Origin: a virus
IMG/VR virus record: IMGVR_UViG_3300042392_001178
Span: 1 to 45,917 of that record
DNA length: 45,917 bases
Direction: 5' to 3' (one strand)
The position numbers and the translations under genes are program-made. Shown in pieces: positions 14,683 through 21,907 of the stretch. Every line of letters starts with the position of its first letter. The stretch's first letter is position 1. The notes below the pieces were generated by a model, which was given only the letters and a program-made list of their open reading frames with translations, was not told where the DNA came from and made no database searches.

Positions 14683-14711
14683 AATTGGGGCCGGAAACTC
14701 CGGCCCCAATT
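14683..14711 (-). terminator. Terminator hairpin after the SSB-like gene
   Basis: AATTGGGGCCGGA and TCCGGCCCCAATT form a perfect 13-base-pair stem with a three-base loop, 14 bases past the stop at 14725. The T-tract is short. It separates a highly expressed binding protein from the nucleotide-metabolism genes. Confidence 0.8.
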
Positions 14712-14724
14712 ACAAGAGCAGACC

Positions 14725-15390
14725 CTACTTCCAGTCGTTAGAGCTAGAAGAATCGTCTTCGGCAATATAGAAACCGGCCTGTTCAGCAGGATTCATGATT
14801 CGATACACGCGAGTCAAATCGTGCATCGGAAGACTTGCAATGCTTTCATTCGCATCCTTAGGTGCAAGGGGAATGAGGTTGTACTTTGTCTGCTGCTTCT
14901 GACCAGTACGAGAAATCTTGAAATCACGATCAAGAATCGTTCCATACTCAGTAGCGAAAGTAACAATAGTTTCAGCAACATGAGCACCCGTGAACTTTTG
15001 ATCAAGAACACGCGGTTCCCAAACATCATCCTCGGCATTGTAAACAGCAACATTCACAAGAAGATGCTGCTTGGCCTTCCAGCCACGATCACGAACAACT
15101 TGCTCGCAACCAAAGCAGCGATAACCAAACTCCTCATGATCACCTGTGCAAACTGCACTCTTACGGAAATCATTCGGGTTCGTGTGAACAGAAACAACAT
15201 GAGCGACACCAGCATCCTCAGAATAATTCTGCGAATCCTCAGTCAACTCCTGACGGAAGCGGATGAGAAAAGATTCTCCGGACTTTACAGTGAAATACCG
15301 CTGTACTCTTTCACCATCCTGCGGGCCACCAGAGCCCTTATTTTCAATTGTGTTCTTCCTGAGATCAGAAAGAGTCTTGAACATACTCAT
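14725..15390 (-). CDS. Single-stranded DNA-binding protein (gp32-like)
   Basis: This 221-residue protein has a basic N-terminal segment (LRKNTIENKG), a central beta-rich region consistent with an OB fold (SFLIRFRQEL, HLLVNVAVYN, WEPRVLDQKF), a Cys pair (YRCFGCEQ, about 91-96) reminiscent of the zinc-containing core of T4-like gp32, and an acidic tail with Ser run and terminal Trp-Lys (AEDDSSSSNDWK), as in SSB proteins that recruit partners. It has repeated AAGGTAAAGGTAA ribosome-site sequence before ATG 15390, its own candidate promoter and a terminator, suiting an abundant protein. Family assignment is by pattern only. Confidence 0.6.
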   Translation of the reverse strand: MSMFKTLSDLRKNTIENKGSGGPQDGERVQRYFTVKSGESFLIRFRQELTEDSQNYSEDAGVAHVVSVHTNPNDFRKSAVCTGDHEEFGYRCFGCEQVVRDRGWKAKQHLLVNVAVYNAEDDVWEPRVLDQKFTGAHVAETIVTFATEYGTILDRDFKISRTGQKQQTKYNLIPLAPKDANESIASLPMHDLTRVYRIMNPAEQAGFYIAEDDSSSSNDWK

Positions 15391-15456
15391 TTTTTACCTT
15401 TACCTTTCGACGTTATAAACGTACATTATGTGGTTAACTAAGCGCACACTGGCGCA

Positions 15457-15633
15457 CTAGCTAGTATACCATCGATCCACCTCACCCGCTACGGGGAGAG
15501 TGGGAATAAACTTGAGCATATCGCGAAGTTGCGAAACCTCGTCAAGAGTGAGTAATACTATCGACGTGAGGGCTTCCTCCCCAACTTCGAGCTCAATTAT
15601 ATCTGCTGTTAATTTCTTAATGCGAAAAAACAT
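15457..15633 (-). CDS. Small hypothetical protein
   Basis: This 58-residue protein is of unknown function. I chose ATG 15633 because GGAG lies eight bases before it; the longer version would use TTG. It reads MFFRIKKLTADIIELEVGEEAL then LLTLDEVSQLRDMLKFI, a strand-helix pattern. The start overlaps the end of the primase gene by 17 bases. A Trp-rich end (DRWYTS) overlaps a candidate promoter for the SSB-like gene. Confidence 0.6.
   Translation of the reverse strand: MFFRIKKLTADIIELEVGEEALTSIVLLTLDEVSQLRDMLKFIPTLPVAGEVDRWYTS
15463..15471 (-). promoter_or_regulatory. Extended -10 promoter candidate (TGGTATACT)
   Basis: The minus strand reads TGGTATACT at the end of the gene 15457-15633, about 73 bases before the SSB-like ATG. 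It could start a separate SSB transcript. A second AT-rich -10-like TATAAC lies closer to the gene. Confidence 0.35.
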
Positions 15634-16534
15634 TTTCAAAACTCCATGTAAAATAGTCTATAGATTTGTCTATATGATCAGAGATCTGATTTTCAGTCAT
15701 TTCTCCCGGATCTTTGCAGTCAGGATCTTGGAACTCAATTATTCGCAAATCCTTTCCGTAGCACTTAGATATGATCTGATCTCGCATAGCATATCCAGCG
15801 ACATCGTTATCAGAAAATATAACGATCTTATCAAAATATTTACTAAGCAGGAGCATATGACCATCAGTAATAGTGGCTCCTAGGGATGAAACAACATTAG
15901 GGAATCCAGCTTGATGAACTTTCATAGCATCAAGGCTACCCTCAACAATGATACACGAATCATATCGCTTAGCATTGTTCAAGTTAAATAAAATATCTTT
16001 TCTGGGAAACCCTTTCGAATACAGATACTTCGGCTGAATGTCGGGATTAACCGCACGTCCGATGAATCCAATGACCTTATGCTTTTCATTCCTAGCCGGG
16101 ATCACAATCCTACGCTTCGAATCTGAATAGGCAATATCAAAGTATGACAAAGTTTTTTCAGAAAAACCTCTGTCAGTTAGATACTTAACCTTCTCCAAAT
16201 CCTCCGGGTATGAGATCATAATGGACTCAAGAGCCTCATCCCAACTATTATCCTCATATATACTTTCACTATACATAAGATTTTTCTCAATATCATCTAA
16301 CGAATAGTCTCTAACTATCTTTCCATGATCGCCAAAAAAGCTCATCAAGTCTCTGATAGATCCAGTCTTCCCGCAGGAAGGATTGAAACATATCCAAAGT
16401 CCAGTTGACTTATTAATATAGAAGGCAGGTGTATCCATATTTGTATGGAATGGACAGTAGCAAGCAAGCTCTGAGCCATCATCCCTCATAACTTGGATAC
16501 CCTTGCTCTCTACATATGACGTGATATCAAGCAT
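15617..16534 (-). CDS. DnaG-type DNA primase
   Basis: This 305-residue primase has an N-terminal zinc-binding domain with CPFH (Cys27, His30) and Cys49/Cys54 (WICFNPSCGKTG), then a TOPRIM catalytic domain with IIVEGSLDAM (Glu198) and IFSDNDVAG (Asp242, Asp244). It lacks the long C-terminal helicase-binding domain of bacterial DnaG, as usual for phage primases. It makes RNA primers for the phage polymerase and works with the DnaB-like helicase encoded just upstream. It starts at ATG 16534, overlapping the small gene 16527-16727 by eight bases. Confidence 0.92.
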   Translation of the reverse strand: MLDITSYVESKGIQVMRDDGSELACYCPFHTNMDTPAFYINKSTGLWICFNPSCGKTGSIRDLMSFFGDHGKIVRDYSLDDIEKNLMYSESIYEDNSWDEALESIMISYPEDLEKVKYLTDRGFSEKTLSYFDIAYSDSKRRIVIPARNEKHKVIGFIGRAVNPDIQPKYLYSKGFPRKDILFNLNNAKRYDSCIIVEGSLDAMKVHQAGFPNVVSSLGATITDGHMLLLSKYFDKIVIFSDNDVAGYAMRDQIISKCYGKDLRIIEFQDPDCKDPGEMTENQISDHIDKSIDYFTWSFENVFSH

Positions 16535-16727
16535 AGAATTCGATAGTAAAGTCGAAATGACCTTGATCGTTCATATTCCACTTGACGTTAGTCTTGCGGA
16601 ATTGCTTGCCAGAGTTTTCTCTCACATAATCTTCAATGCAAGATCGCTGACGAATGATCGTCTCCTGATCAATAGCAGTACCATTAATCACATGGACAGG
16701 CCTTCTACTCCGTCGCTTCGTGTTCAT
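16527..16727 (-). CDS. Small hypothetical protein between helicase and primase
   Basis: This 66-residue protein is of unknown function. ATG 16727 has AAGGAG four to five bases before and overlaps the helicase gene by 23 bases. The N-terminus is very basic (NTKRRSRRPVH), the middle helical (IIRQRSCIEDYVREN), the end beta-rich (VKWNMNDQGHFDFTIEFYA). Its position between helicase and primase suggests a replication accessory role, which is only inference. Confidence 0.6.
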   Translation of the reverse strand: MNTKRRSRRPVHVINGTAIDQETIIRQRSCIEDYVRENSGKQFRKTNVKWNMNDQGHFDFTIEFYA

Positions 16728-17931
16728 AAATCTCCTTCCATTCTCCGGAATCAAGATTCCAGCGCAAATAAAATGCAAACGGGGCACAGCGCCTAGTTTT
16801 GCGAGTAACTACCTGAAAAACATCACTGCCCGCAGAACGATGCACAGAAAGCACCATATCAGCGTCATAAGAAAGCTGCTTGCTCCAAGCGATCTCGCTA
16901 AGTTCCGGAGGACGCTCATCATGGCCGTCATCCATAGTCACGCCCGACACATCAAGAATCGGAACACGATTACGAACAGCCATTCTCTTAAAGGCCTTCG
17001 ACAAATTCTTAGCACGCTCAGTTTCCGAACCACCCTTGTTAGCATCATCGAAAAGCGTATGGTAATCAAGGATAACAAGATCAGGCTTATACTGCTCAAT
17101 CTTAGATTGAACAAAATGCTGATCCGCAGTCTCAATACCATCCGAAGTCACTAGATGAATCGGAGGCTTACCCTCAAATGTTGACTTAGCCCATCCCTCA
17201 TATTTATCAAGGGAAATACCTTTGCCATTTGTCAATTGAGTATTAGTGAAGACTTCGCCTGCGTTAAGGATTGTATCCATGCGGAACTCTTCCTGAAGCC
17301 TATCCATCTCAAGAGATACGATAAGAGGAACATATCCAGCACGCCAAGCATTAGCAGCCATCAATCTAGTCAACGCTGACTTACCAACACCAGTCCAGCC
17401 AATTACAACAACAAAGTCACCGGGCTGAAAGCCTCCGAAGTGAGCATCAATAACCTTGATGCCACTCGTAACCCCGACAATCTTATGATCCGGATTCTGA
17501 ATCCGATCCTTCAAAACATCGGCACGCTCAGAGTAATCAGCAATATTAGAGTCCTTCAAACGACCCGAATCACGAATAAGCTGAGCAGATTCATTCTGAA
17601 TCAAAGTCAAGATCTTCGCTGGATCATCGCCATTCTTCAGCGCCTCAGACGCCTTGAACAACGCACCACGAACACCACGACCCAAACTCTGCCTCTTTGC
17701 ATCATCAATATAAAACTGAAGAGGAGACTCGGCAGTGAAGAACTCAAAGCCCTTAAAGTTTGTCTTTACAACATCCTTCGAAGGAGCTTGGCCATACTCG
17801 TTATTGAAATCAAGAATGAAGTTCCACACATCAGCATATTCAGCAAATACGTGATCCACACCCTGCTCAACACAAGAGGTGACATCACCAGACTTGATAA
17901 TGCTGTTAAGCAAATTCAATTCATAATTCAT
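16705..17931 (-). CDS. DnaB-like replicative helicase
   Basis: This protein of about 408 residues (411 if GTG 17940 is used) has a short N-terminal helical region and a RecA-fold motor: GVTSGIKVIDAHFGG entry motif, Walker A GWTGVGKS (181-188 in the long numbering), VSLEM after it, Walker B DLVILDY (287-293) and a later GSETERAKNLSKAFK region like the DnaB H3/H4 motifs. It would unwind the phage genome as a ring. The start is ambiguous: GTG 17940 has GAGG four bases before, ATG 17931 has GTGAG. It is followed by primase genes, forming a primosome cluster. Confidence 0.9.
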   Translation of the reverse strand: MNYELNLLNSIIKSGDVTSCVEQGVDHVFAEYADVWNFILDFNNEYGQAPSKDVVKTNFKGFEFFTAESPLQFYIDDAKRQSLGRGVRGALFKASEALKNGDDPAKILTLIQNESAQLIRDSGRLKDSNIADYSERADVLKDRIQNPDHKIVGVTSGIKVIDAHFGGFQPGDFVVVIGWTGVGKSALTRLMAANAWRAGYVPLIVSLEMDRLQEEFRMDTILNAGEVFTNTQLTNGKGISLDKYEGWAKSTFEGKPPIHLVTSDGIETADQHFVQSKIEQYKPDLVILDYHTLFDDANKGGSETERAKNLSKAFKRMAVRNRVPILDVSGVTMDDGHDERPPELSEIAWSKQLSYDADMVLSVHRSAGSDVFQVVTRKTRRCAPFAFYLRWNLDSGEWKEIYEHEATE

Positions 17932-18244
17932 CAAACTCACGCATCCTCTGTTCCGTCTCCTTTACGAGACGATCAAAGCTTTCCTTCGATTTACGGAAGT
18001 CCAAAACTTTCTCCCTGATCTTACTGCTGTCCAATGCAAAGTTATACACAAGAATTGGGTCTTGAGTATGCTTCACATATTCCAATATACACTGTTCCAG
18101 TACATCCAACGAATAGTACTTAGAATAATAGTCAACAAGACTCTTTATAATATCATCTTGACGGGGATCAGGGAGAAAGAGCTTCCCGTTCTCGTCGCAT
18201 GACGACTGAAATATAGAAAGAATCTTCTCCGAAGATTGATTCAT
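17921..18244 (-). CDS. Hypothetical helical protein upstream of the helicase
   Basis: This 107-residue protein (ATG 18244; an in-frame TTG at 18256 is possible) overlaps the WhiB-like gene by 77 bases, the largest overlap in the cluster, and the helicase gene by a few bases. It is helical (DDIIKSLVDYYSKYYSLDVLEQCILEY region, and a long charged C-terminal helix). Position next to a DnaB-like helicase and the C-terminal coiled helix would suit a helicase loader or partner. That is guilt by association only. Confidence 0.6.
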   Translation of the reverse strand: MNQSSEKILSIFQSSCDENGKLFLPDPRQDDIIKSLVDYYSKYYSLDVLEQCILEYVKHTQDPILVYNFALDSSKIREKVLDFRKSKESFDRLVKETEQRMREFDEL

Positions 18245-18479
18245 TTTCGTCTTCAACTCTCTTCCACTGTAAAATTAAACGATCAAATTTAGATAAACCT
18301 GCAGCGATAAATGTTCCATCTACCTCGGCGTTAGCCATTATACACGGAATCCTTACCGTACATTCTTCGCAGATACTTTTTGCTTCAAGCACATCATCCC
18401 TATGAAACGATGTGAACTTTTTATCAAACTTGCACAAAGCATCTTTAGTCCAATGAACCTTTTTGAGATTCCGGGACAT
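18168..18479 (-). CDS. Divergent WhiB-like iron-sulfur protein
   Basis: This 103-residue protein has the WhiB cysteine pattern: Cys16 in DALCKFD, then ICEECTVRIPC giving C-x2-C-x5-C at about 37, 40 and 46. The usual GVWGG turn is replaced by DGTFIAAGLS, and the basic C-terminal helix is instead a longer tail (VMRREREALSP), so DNA or sigma contacts may differ. ATG 18479 forms TGATG with the preceding stop. The phage thus encodes two WhiB-type proteins, one in the early/replication region and one near packaging genes. Confidence 0.8.
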   Translation of the reverse strand: MSRNLKKVHWTKDALCKFDKKFTSFHRDDVLEAKSICEECTVRIPCIMANAEVDGTFIAAGLSKFDRLILQWKRVEDENESIFGEDSFYISVVMRREREALSP

Positions 18480-18706
18480 CAGCCTTCGGCCAATCCCCGA
18501 TCAGCATCAAGGAGCTGAGCTTCAATCTGAGCCTGAACATCTTCCCAAAGATTCTTCCAAGCTTCATCCTTATCACTAGAAGGATCAATAGTGATACGAG
18601 AACCGGCATCAATACGAAGCGATTCATAATTTCCTAGATTTCTAGTAATCCCAACAGAGCACCAAATAGTATTCTGCTCGTCATTCTCCGGCACAAGGTT
18701 TGCCAT
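18479..18706 (-). CDS. Small conserved-type hypothetical protein
   Basis: This 75-residue acidic protein is coupled on both sides: its ATG (18706) overlaps the MerR-like stop and its stop overlaps the next ATG. The pattern WCSVGITRNLGNYESLRIDAGSR resembles small phage proteins with a short antiparallel sheet (VSVSIT-type NLGNYES motif) that often sit in early operons. The C-terminal helix is acidic (EAWKNLWEDVQAQIEAQLLDAD). Function is unknown; I recognise only the type, not a named family. Confidence 0.65.
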   Translation of the reverse strand: MANLVPENDEQNTIWCSVGITRNLGNYESLRIDAGSRITIDPSSDKDEAWKNLWEDVQAQIEAQLLDADRGLAEG

Positions 18707-19167
18707 TATCTTTTACCTCTCATATATAGAGCATCAAGTTTATCCTTGATAGCTTCACGGTTAATTCCAGCGACATTAGTCCTAGCAGGTCTTCCAGCAG
18801 GATTCCTACTATCAAAGAACTCGGCTAGGATTTCAATGTCACTTAGTGAGTATACCCTAGTCCAATTCTTCCCGCTCCCATTCAGGGAAATTTTTTTTGC
18901 CTTGGGAAGCAAGCCTAAGCTTTCATACTTTCGTATAGTGGAATTTTTCTTCCCAAACATTTTGGCAACTTCCCCTATCTTAAATAGAGGGGAAAAAGTC
19001 TTCCTAGCCTCATCAAGACGAAATGACTCATTGCTGTGAGAGTTATAATTGACGGCTATAACGAGATTTTTCATCCAATTAACCTTTATAACCCTCACAG
19101 CAGAGCCATCAGAAGTTTCATAAAACCTTCCGATTCTAATCTTCAACAAGGAAGATTGATCAGACAC
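18706..19167 (-). CDS. MerR-like HTH regulator with N-terminal beta domain
   Basis: This 153-residue protein has, at about residues 60-115, a MerR-type winged helix: LFKIGEVAKMFGKK, STIRKYESLGLLPKA and the wing RVYSLSDIEILAEF. Residues 1-55 form a beta-rich module (RIGRFYETSDGSAVRVIKV) of unknown role, and the C-terminus is helical and basic (INREAIKDKLDALYMRGKR). It lacks the long MerR dimerisation helix plus effector domain, so it is a small phage-type regulator or recombination directionality-like DNA binder. It starts at GTG 19167 with AAGG close upstream and overlaps the zinc-ribbon gene. Confidence 0.78.
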   Translation of the reverse strand: MSDQSSLLKIRIGRFYETSDGSAVRVIKVNWMKNLVIAVNYNSHSNESFRLDEARKTFSPLFKIGEVAKMFGKKNSTIRKYESLGLLPKAKKISLNGSGKNWTRVYSLSDIEILAEFFDSRNPAGRPARTNVAGINREAIKDKLDALYMRGKR

Positions 19168-19351
19168 GGACCTTCAAAGCCTTCGCTAACTTAAGCTTGA
19201 ACTCATTCCAGCCCTTTTCCTTCATATATCCCTTATGAGAACATATATAGCAACCTATTTGCATAGTTCGCACATCATTCTGATCATAGAAAACTTCTTC
19301 TTCATAGAGGAAGCCTCCACATCTTTTGCATTTAAGCTGAAAAGTTAACAT
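19160..19351 (-). CDS. Small zinc-ribbon protein
   Basis: This 63-residue protein has two CxxC pairs: CKRC near residues 8-11 and CYIC at about 34-37, spaced like a zinc ribbon. Lys-rich helix at the C-terminus (NEFKLKLAKALKVRV). ATG 19351 forms TGATG with the stop of the holin-like gene, and AGGAG is four bases upstream. It probably binds nucleic acid or protein; no further assignment is possible. Confidence 0.7.
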   Translation of the reverse strand: MLTFQLKCKRCGGFLYEEEVFYDQNDVRTMQIGCYICSHKGYMKEKGWNEFKLKLAKALKVRV

Positions 19352-19656
19352 CAAACTCCTACCTTCGTAGAACCAACACCAATACTTTCAAGCTTTGCAT
19401 TCACAGCCGTCCCACCGAAATACTGCTGGTAGAACACCTGAGCAACTGTGAAGATAACTGCAAGATTCGCTACAAGCTGCTTCCAATCACCAAGATTGAC
19501 ACCATTGTCAACGGCAGTAATACCAACTGCCACAACAAGGGAAACAGCAACCGAAACAATTTGCTTAGTCTTCGATGACCAATCTGTATTCTTCAAGAAA
19601 GAAATAAAGAAAGGAACAATAAGACCAGCTAAAGCTGCAACTCCAACATTACCCAT
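19351..19656 (-). CDS. Holin-like membrane protein
   Basis: This 101-residue protein (ATG 19656, chosen because GAGGAGGTGA lies five bases before it) has three hydrophobic segments: about 3-20 (NVGVAALAGLIVPFFISF), 33-50 (IVSVAVSLVVAVGITAV) and 62-78 (LVANLAVIFTVAQVFYQ). Charged residues lie between segments. Size, number of segments and the short polar tail fit class I phage holins, which permeabilise the inner membrane at lysis. No endolysin gene is adjacent; the only muralytic domain seen is the distant Rpf protein, so lysis organisation is unclear. Confidence 0.65.
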   Translation of the reverse strand: MGNVGVAALAGLIVPFFISFLKNTDWSSKTKQIVSVAVSLVVAVGITAVDNGVNLGDWKQLVANLAVIFTVAQVFYQQYFGGTAVNAKLESIGVGSTKVGV

Positions 19657-19669
19657 ATAATTCACCTCC

Positions 19670-20908
19670 TCAGATGACTTCTAAGTCCCTATAGGGACGT
19701 TCTGACTTATCAATAACAAATGTCAAAGTTCCCGGACGGGAATCGACACCAGTTAGATCCTTAAACCATTCACTTCCACCATCCATAGCGGGGCACTGCA
19801 TATGAATCTTATCATTATCATGTTCAATGACCGAAAAATGATGGTAATGGCCCGTAATCAAAATGTTTACATGGCCGATAGGATTGTTAGTAAAAGTTTG
19901 AGACTTCCACCATTCCTTGATCTTCTTTTGAGGATCAGACCCATTGCTTGTCACATGGCCATGAGCGAAGCCAAGATAGGTATCACTCACCTCAACGACG
20001 ACAGAAATCTCGTCTTCAGGAATGATGAATCTTACATGGCCATAAGCCTCTTGATTTGCAGAAAGAATCTCAGCAACCATCTCGAAAGCAGCAACGTCAT
20101 CATTGTCTCCCCTTGTAGTAAAGGACTTTCCTGATCCATTTCTGTTCTCGCCATGATTTCCGGGAACCGCCAAGACAATAACTTCATTGAACATCTTCGC
20201 CCAAGAAGTAATCGCCTTAGTCAGAAGCCTGCGAAGCACGCGTACTTGCTGACGACGATTGAGCTGAACAGTGAAAGTCTGCGTAGCATAATGCCCTTCG
20301 CAGTTTTCCACCATATCACCAATTCCCGCAACAACGAGCGTCTTCATCTTTCTACCTGACTTTTGAAGTTCACGAATACGCTCCGTGACACCCTCAATCA
20401 TATCAAGAATCCTGCCAATTGTGCCATCTGTTCCATCACCATCTGCCTTGCCAATCTGCCAATCAGAAAGGCATACGACAAACGTAGCATCTCCTGAGGC
20501 CTGCTTGTCGGACATCGGGCGATGCTTCTTGATAAGCGTCACAAGATCCTTGTAGTCTTCGTCACGGTATTGCGTAACACGCTTGGCTCTGATCCCGACC
20601 TTGTAAGAATACAATCGCTTCGTCTCGCCTTCGCCTGCAGGAGCATCCCATGAAGAAAGCTTAACTGGCTCAATAATTTCATAAAGTTCTGGATCATAAC
20701 CAAGCTCAACAAGGAGTTGATCCCAATCTCTCACAGGCTCGCTATAAACCTCTGAAGTAACCTGAACTTCCTCTCCGTCCCAATCGACGCTAGGCTTCAA
20801 GGATGACGGAGCTTTAATCGTAGTTTCTTTCTTGGGAGGGCTATATTCCTTCCCATCCAAGTTGGGAAGATTCAGAGAATCGTCCCCCTCGTATTTAAAT
20901 TGTTTCAT
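19670..20908 (-). CDS. Calcineurin-like metallophosphoesterase (Mre11/SbcD-like)
   Basis: This 412-residue protein has phosphoesterase motifs in order: LSDWQIGK (Asp149; Gln replaces the usual His), GIGDMVEN (Asp198), VPGNHGEN (Asn251, His252), FAHGHVTSNG (His316/His318) and ITGHYHH (His354, His356). The first 140 residues are a charged, beta-rich extension. Such proteins are nucleases or phosphatases; several phages carry them near tail or early genes with unknown targets. A missing partner ATPase (SbcC/Rad50) argues against a classical complex. It overlaps the HNH gene by four bases and is followed by the holin-like gene. Confidence 0.85.
   Translation of the reverse strand: MKQFKYEGDDSLNLPNLDGKEYSPPKKETTIKAPSSLKPSVDWDGEEVQVTSEVYSEPVRDWDQLLVELGYDPELYEIIEPVKLSSWDAPAGEGETKRLYSYKVGIRAKRVTQYRDEDYKDLVTLIKKHRPMSDKQASGDATFVVCLSDWQIGKADGDGTDGTIGRILDMIEGVTERIRELQKSGRKMKTLVVAGIGDMVENCEGHYATQTFTVQLNRRQQVRVLRRLLTKAITSWAKMFNEVIVLAVPGNHGENRNGSGKSFTTRGDNDDVAAFEMVAEILSANQEAYGHVRFIIPEDEISVVVEVSDTYLGFAHGHVTSNGSDPQKKIKEWWKSQTFTNNPIGHVNILITGHYHHFSVIEHDNDKIHMQCPAMDGGSEWFKDLTGVDSRPGTLTFVIDKSERPYRDLEVI
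19685..19698. other. 14-base perfect palindrome
   Basis: GTCCCTATAGGGAC lies within the last codons of the phosphoesterase gene and about 30 bases before the holin-like gene start. It may be an operator or chance. Confidence 0.4.
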
Positions 20909-21363
20909 TCAACACTACTTTCTTGTTCATTAGATTCAAGTGTAGCACCTTCCTCGGAAGTTTTCACAAACTTACCACCCTTTGTTCTTTTTCCTGTCTT
21001 GGCGCGCTCTTTGGCCAACTGGCCAGTCTTCTTCCTACGCTCTTTGCTTTGCTTCTTGCCCTCACGATGAATGGCGCTATGCTCAGGGATAGTCGTGAGG
21101 TACAAATTATTCGGCCTATTATCAATCTTTATCTCATTTATATGATGAACAGTTTCCCAAGTCTGGAGAATGCGACCAAGCTGCTTCTCCAAGACCAGTC
21201 TATGCTCATAAACATAGCCGCTGTTGCTGAAAGGGTGTTCAGGTTGTAGCACCCTAATATATCCTTTATCGTCAACATAACGGCCACCATTGAAGTTTGG
21301 GTTTTTACTCCCAAAGTTATCGCGACCCCAAGAAATACTATTTCTTCTAGATGCTAAACTCAT
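20905..21363 (-). CDS. HNH endonuclease
   Basis: This 152-residue protein has an HNH core at about 73-99: HHINEIKIDNRPNNLYLT then EHSAIH, with His73/His74, Asn82-Asn85 region and a final His. Before it lie predicted strands (GYIRVLQPEHPF, YVYEHRLVLEKQLGR) typical of phage HNH homing enzymes. The C-terminal third is a Lys/Thr-rich DNA-binding-like tail (KKQSKERRKKTG). It overlaps both neighbours by ATGA, so it is fully built into the operon rather than free-standing. It may be a homing enzyme or a virion/packaging-linked nuclease. Confidence 0.88.
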   Translation of the reverse strand: MSLASRRNSISWGRDNFGSKNPNFNGGRYVDDKGYIRVLQPEHPFSNSGYVYEHRLVLEKQLGRILQTWETVHHINEIKIDNRPNNLYLTTIPEHSAIHREGKKQSKERRKKTGQLAKERAKTGKRTKGGKFVKTSEEGATLESNEQESSVE

Positions 21364-21899
21364 GACGAAGCGGGAATAAACTTACCAACATCTTCCACTT
21401 TGAGAGTAATTGTGCCAACATTTCCAAGTCTCAATGTTGTAATCCCGCCATCAGCAATAATCTCAACAGATACAGAGTGAGTCCCTTTCGAAAGGGCTGG
21501 AGACGGTATATACACAGCGGGAGACGATGCAAAATATCCGGTTCCACCTGTCAAAGCCCCCATACCTCCGCCACCGGACTCTAAAACTGCGACTCCATCG
21601 ACAACAAATCTTATCCTAAATTGACACGCAACATCTGTTGTCATAGTTCCGGGATTAAATTCAAACGAAGTAAGTCTATCCTCTTCAACATCGAACACGA
21701 TATTAGTAAAGCCAGTTACTTGCTGGTAACCGCCACTTGGATCAATAGTTACTGCGCTTGCTGTCTTCCAAGCCAAAGTTCCTTTTGGCACATTATCTAC
21801 AATATCTTTTAGATATTGCTCATTAAGCATCATAGCATTAAGTCTCTGGTAATCAACCGGCGTACCCTTGCCCCATTGCACAAATTTAAATTCTGACAT
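21360..21899 (-). CDS. Virion (tail) structural protein, hypothetical
   Basis: This 179-residue protein follows the large tail gene and has glycine-rich beta stretches (ESGGGGMGALTGGTGYF, VEIIADGGITTLRLG) resembling small jelly-roll-like tail proteins. The N-terminal segment (VDYQRLNAMMLNEQYLKDIV) is helical, as in actinophage proteins assembled at the tail tip or fibre base. ATG 21899 has GGAG upstream. Assignment to the virion rests on location and composition only. Confidence 0.6.
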   Translation of the reverse strand: MSEFKFVQWGKGTPVDYQRLNAMMLNEQYLKDIVDNVPKGTLAWKTASAVTIDPSGGYQQVTGFTNIVFDVEEDRLTSFEFNPGTMTTDVACQFRIRFVVDGVAVLESGGGGMGALTGGTGYFASSPAVYIPSPALSKGTHSVSVEIIADGGITTLRLGNVGTITLKVEDVGKFIPASS

Positions 21900-21907
21900 T
21901 ACTCTCC

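Noticed and set aside
14659-14709. ATG at 14709 as start of the HAD-like gene
   Set aside because: It lies within a strong terminator hairpin, and HAD motif I begins only after the TTG start at 14658.
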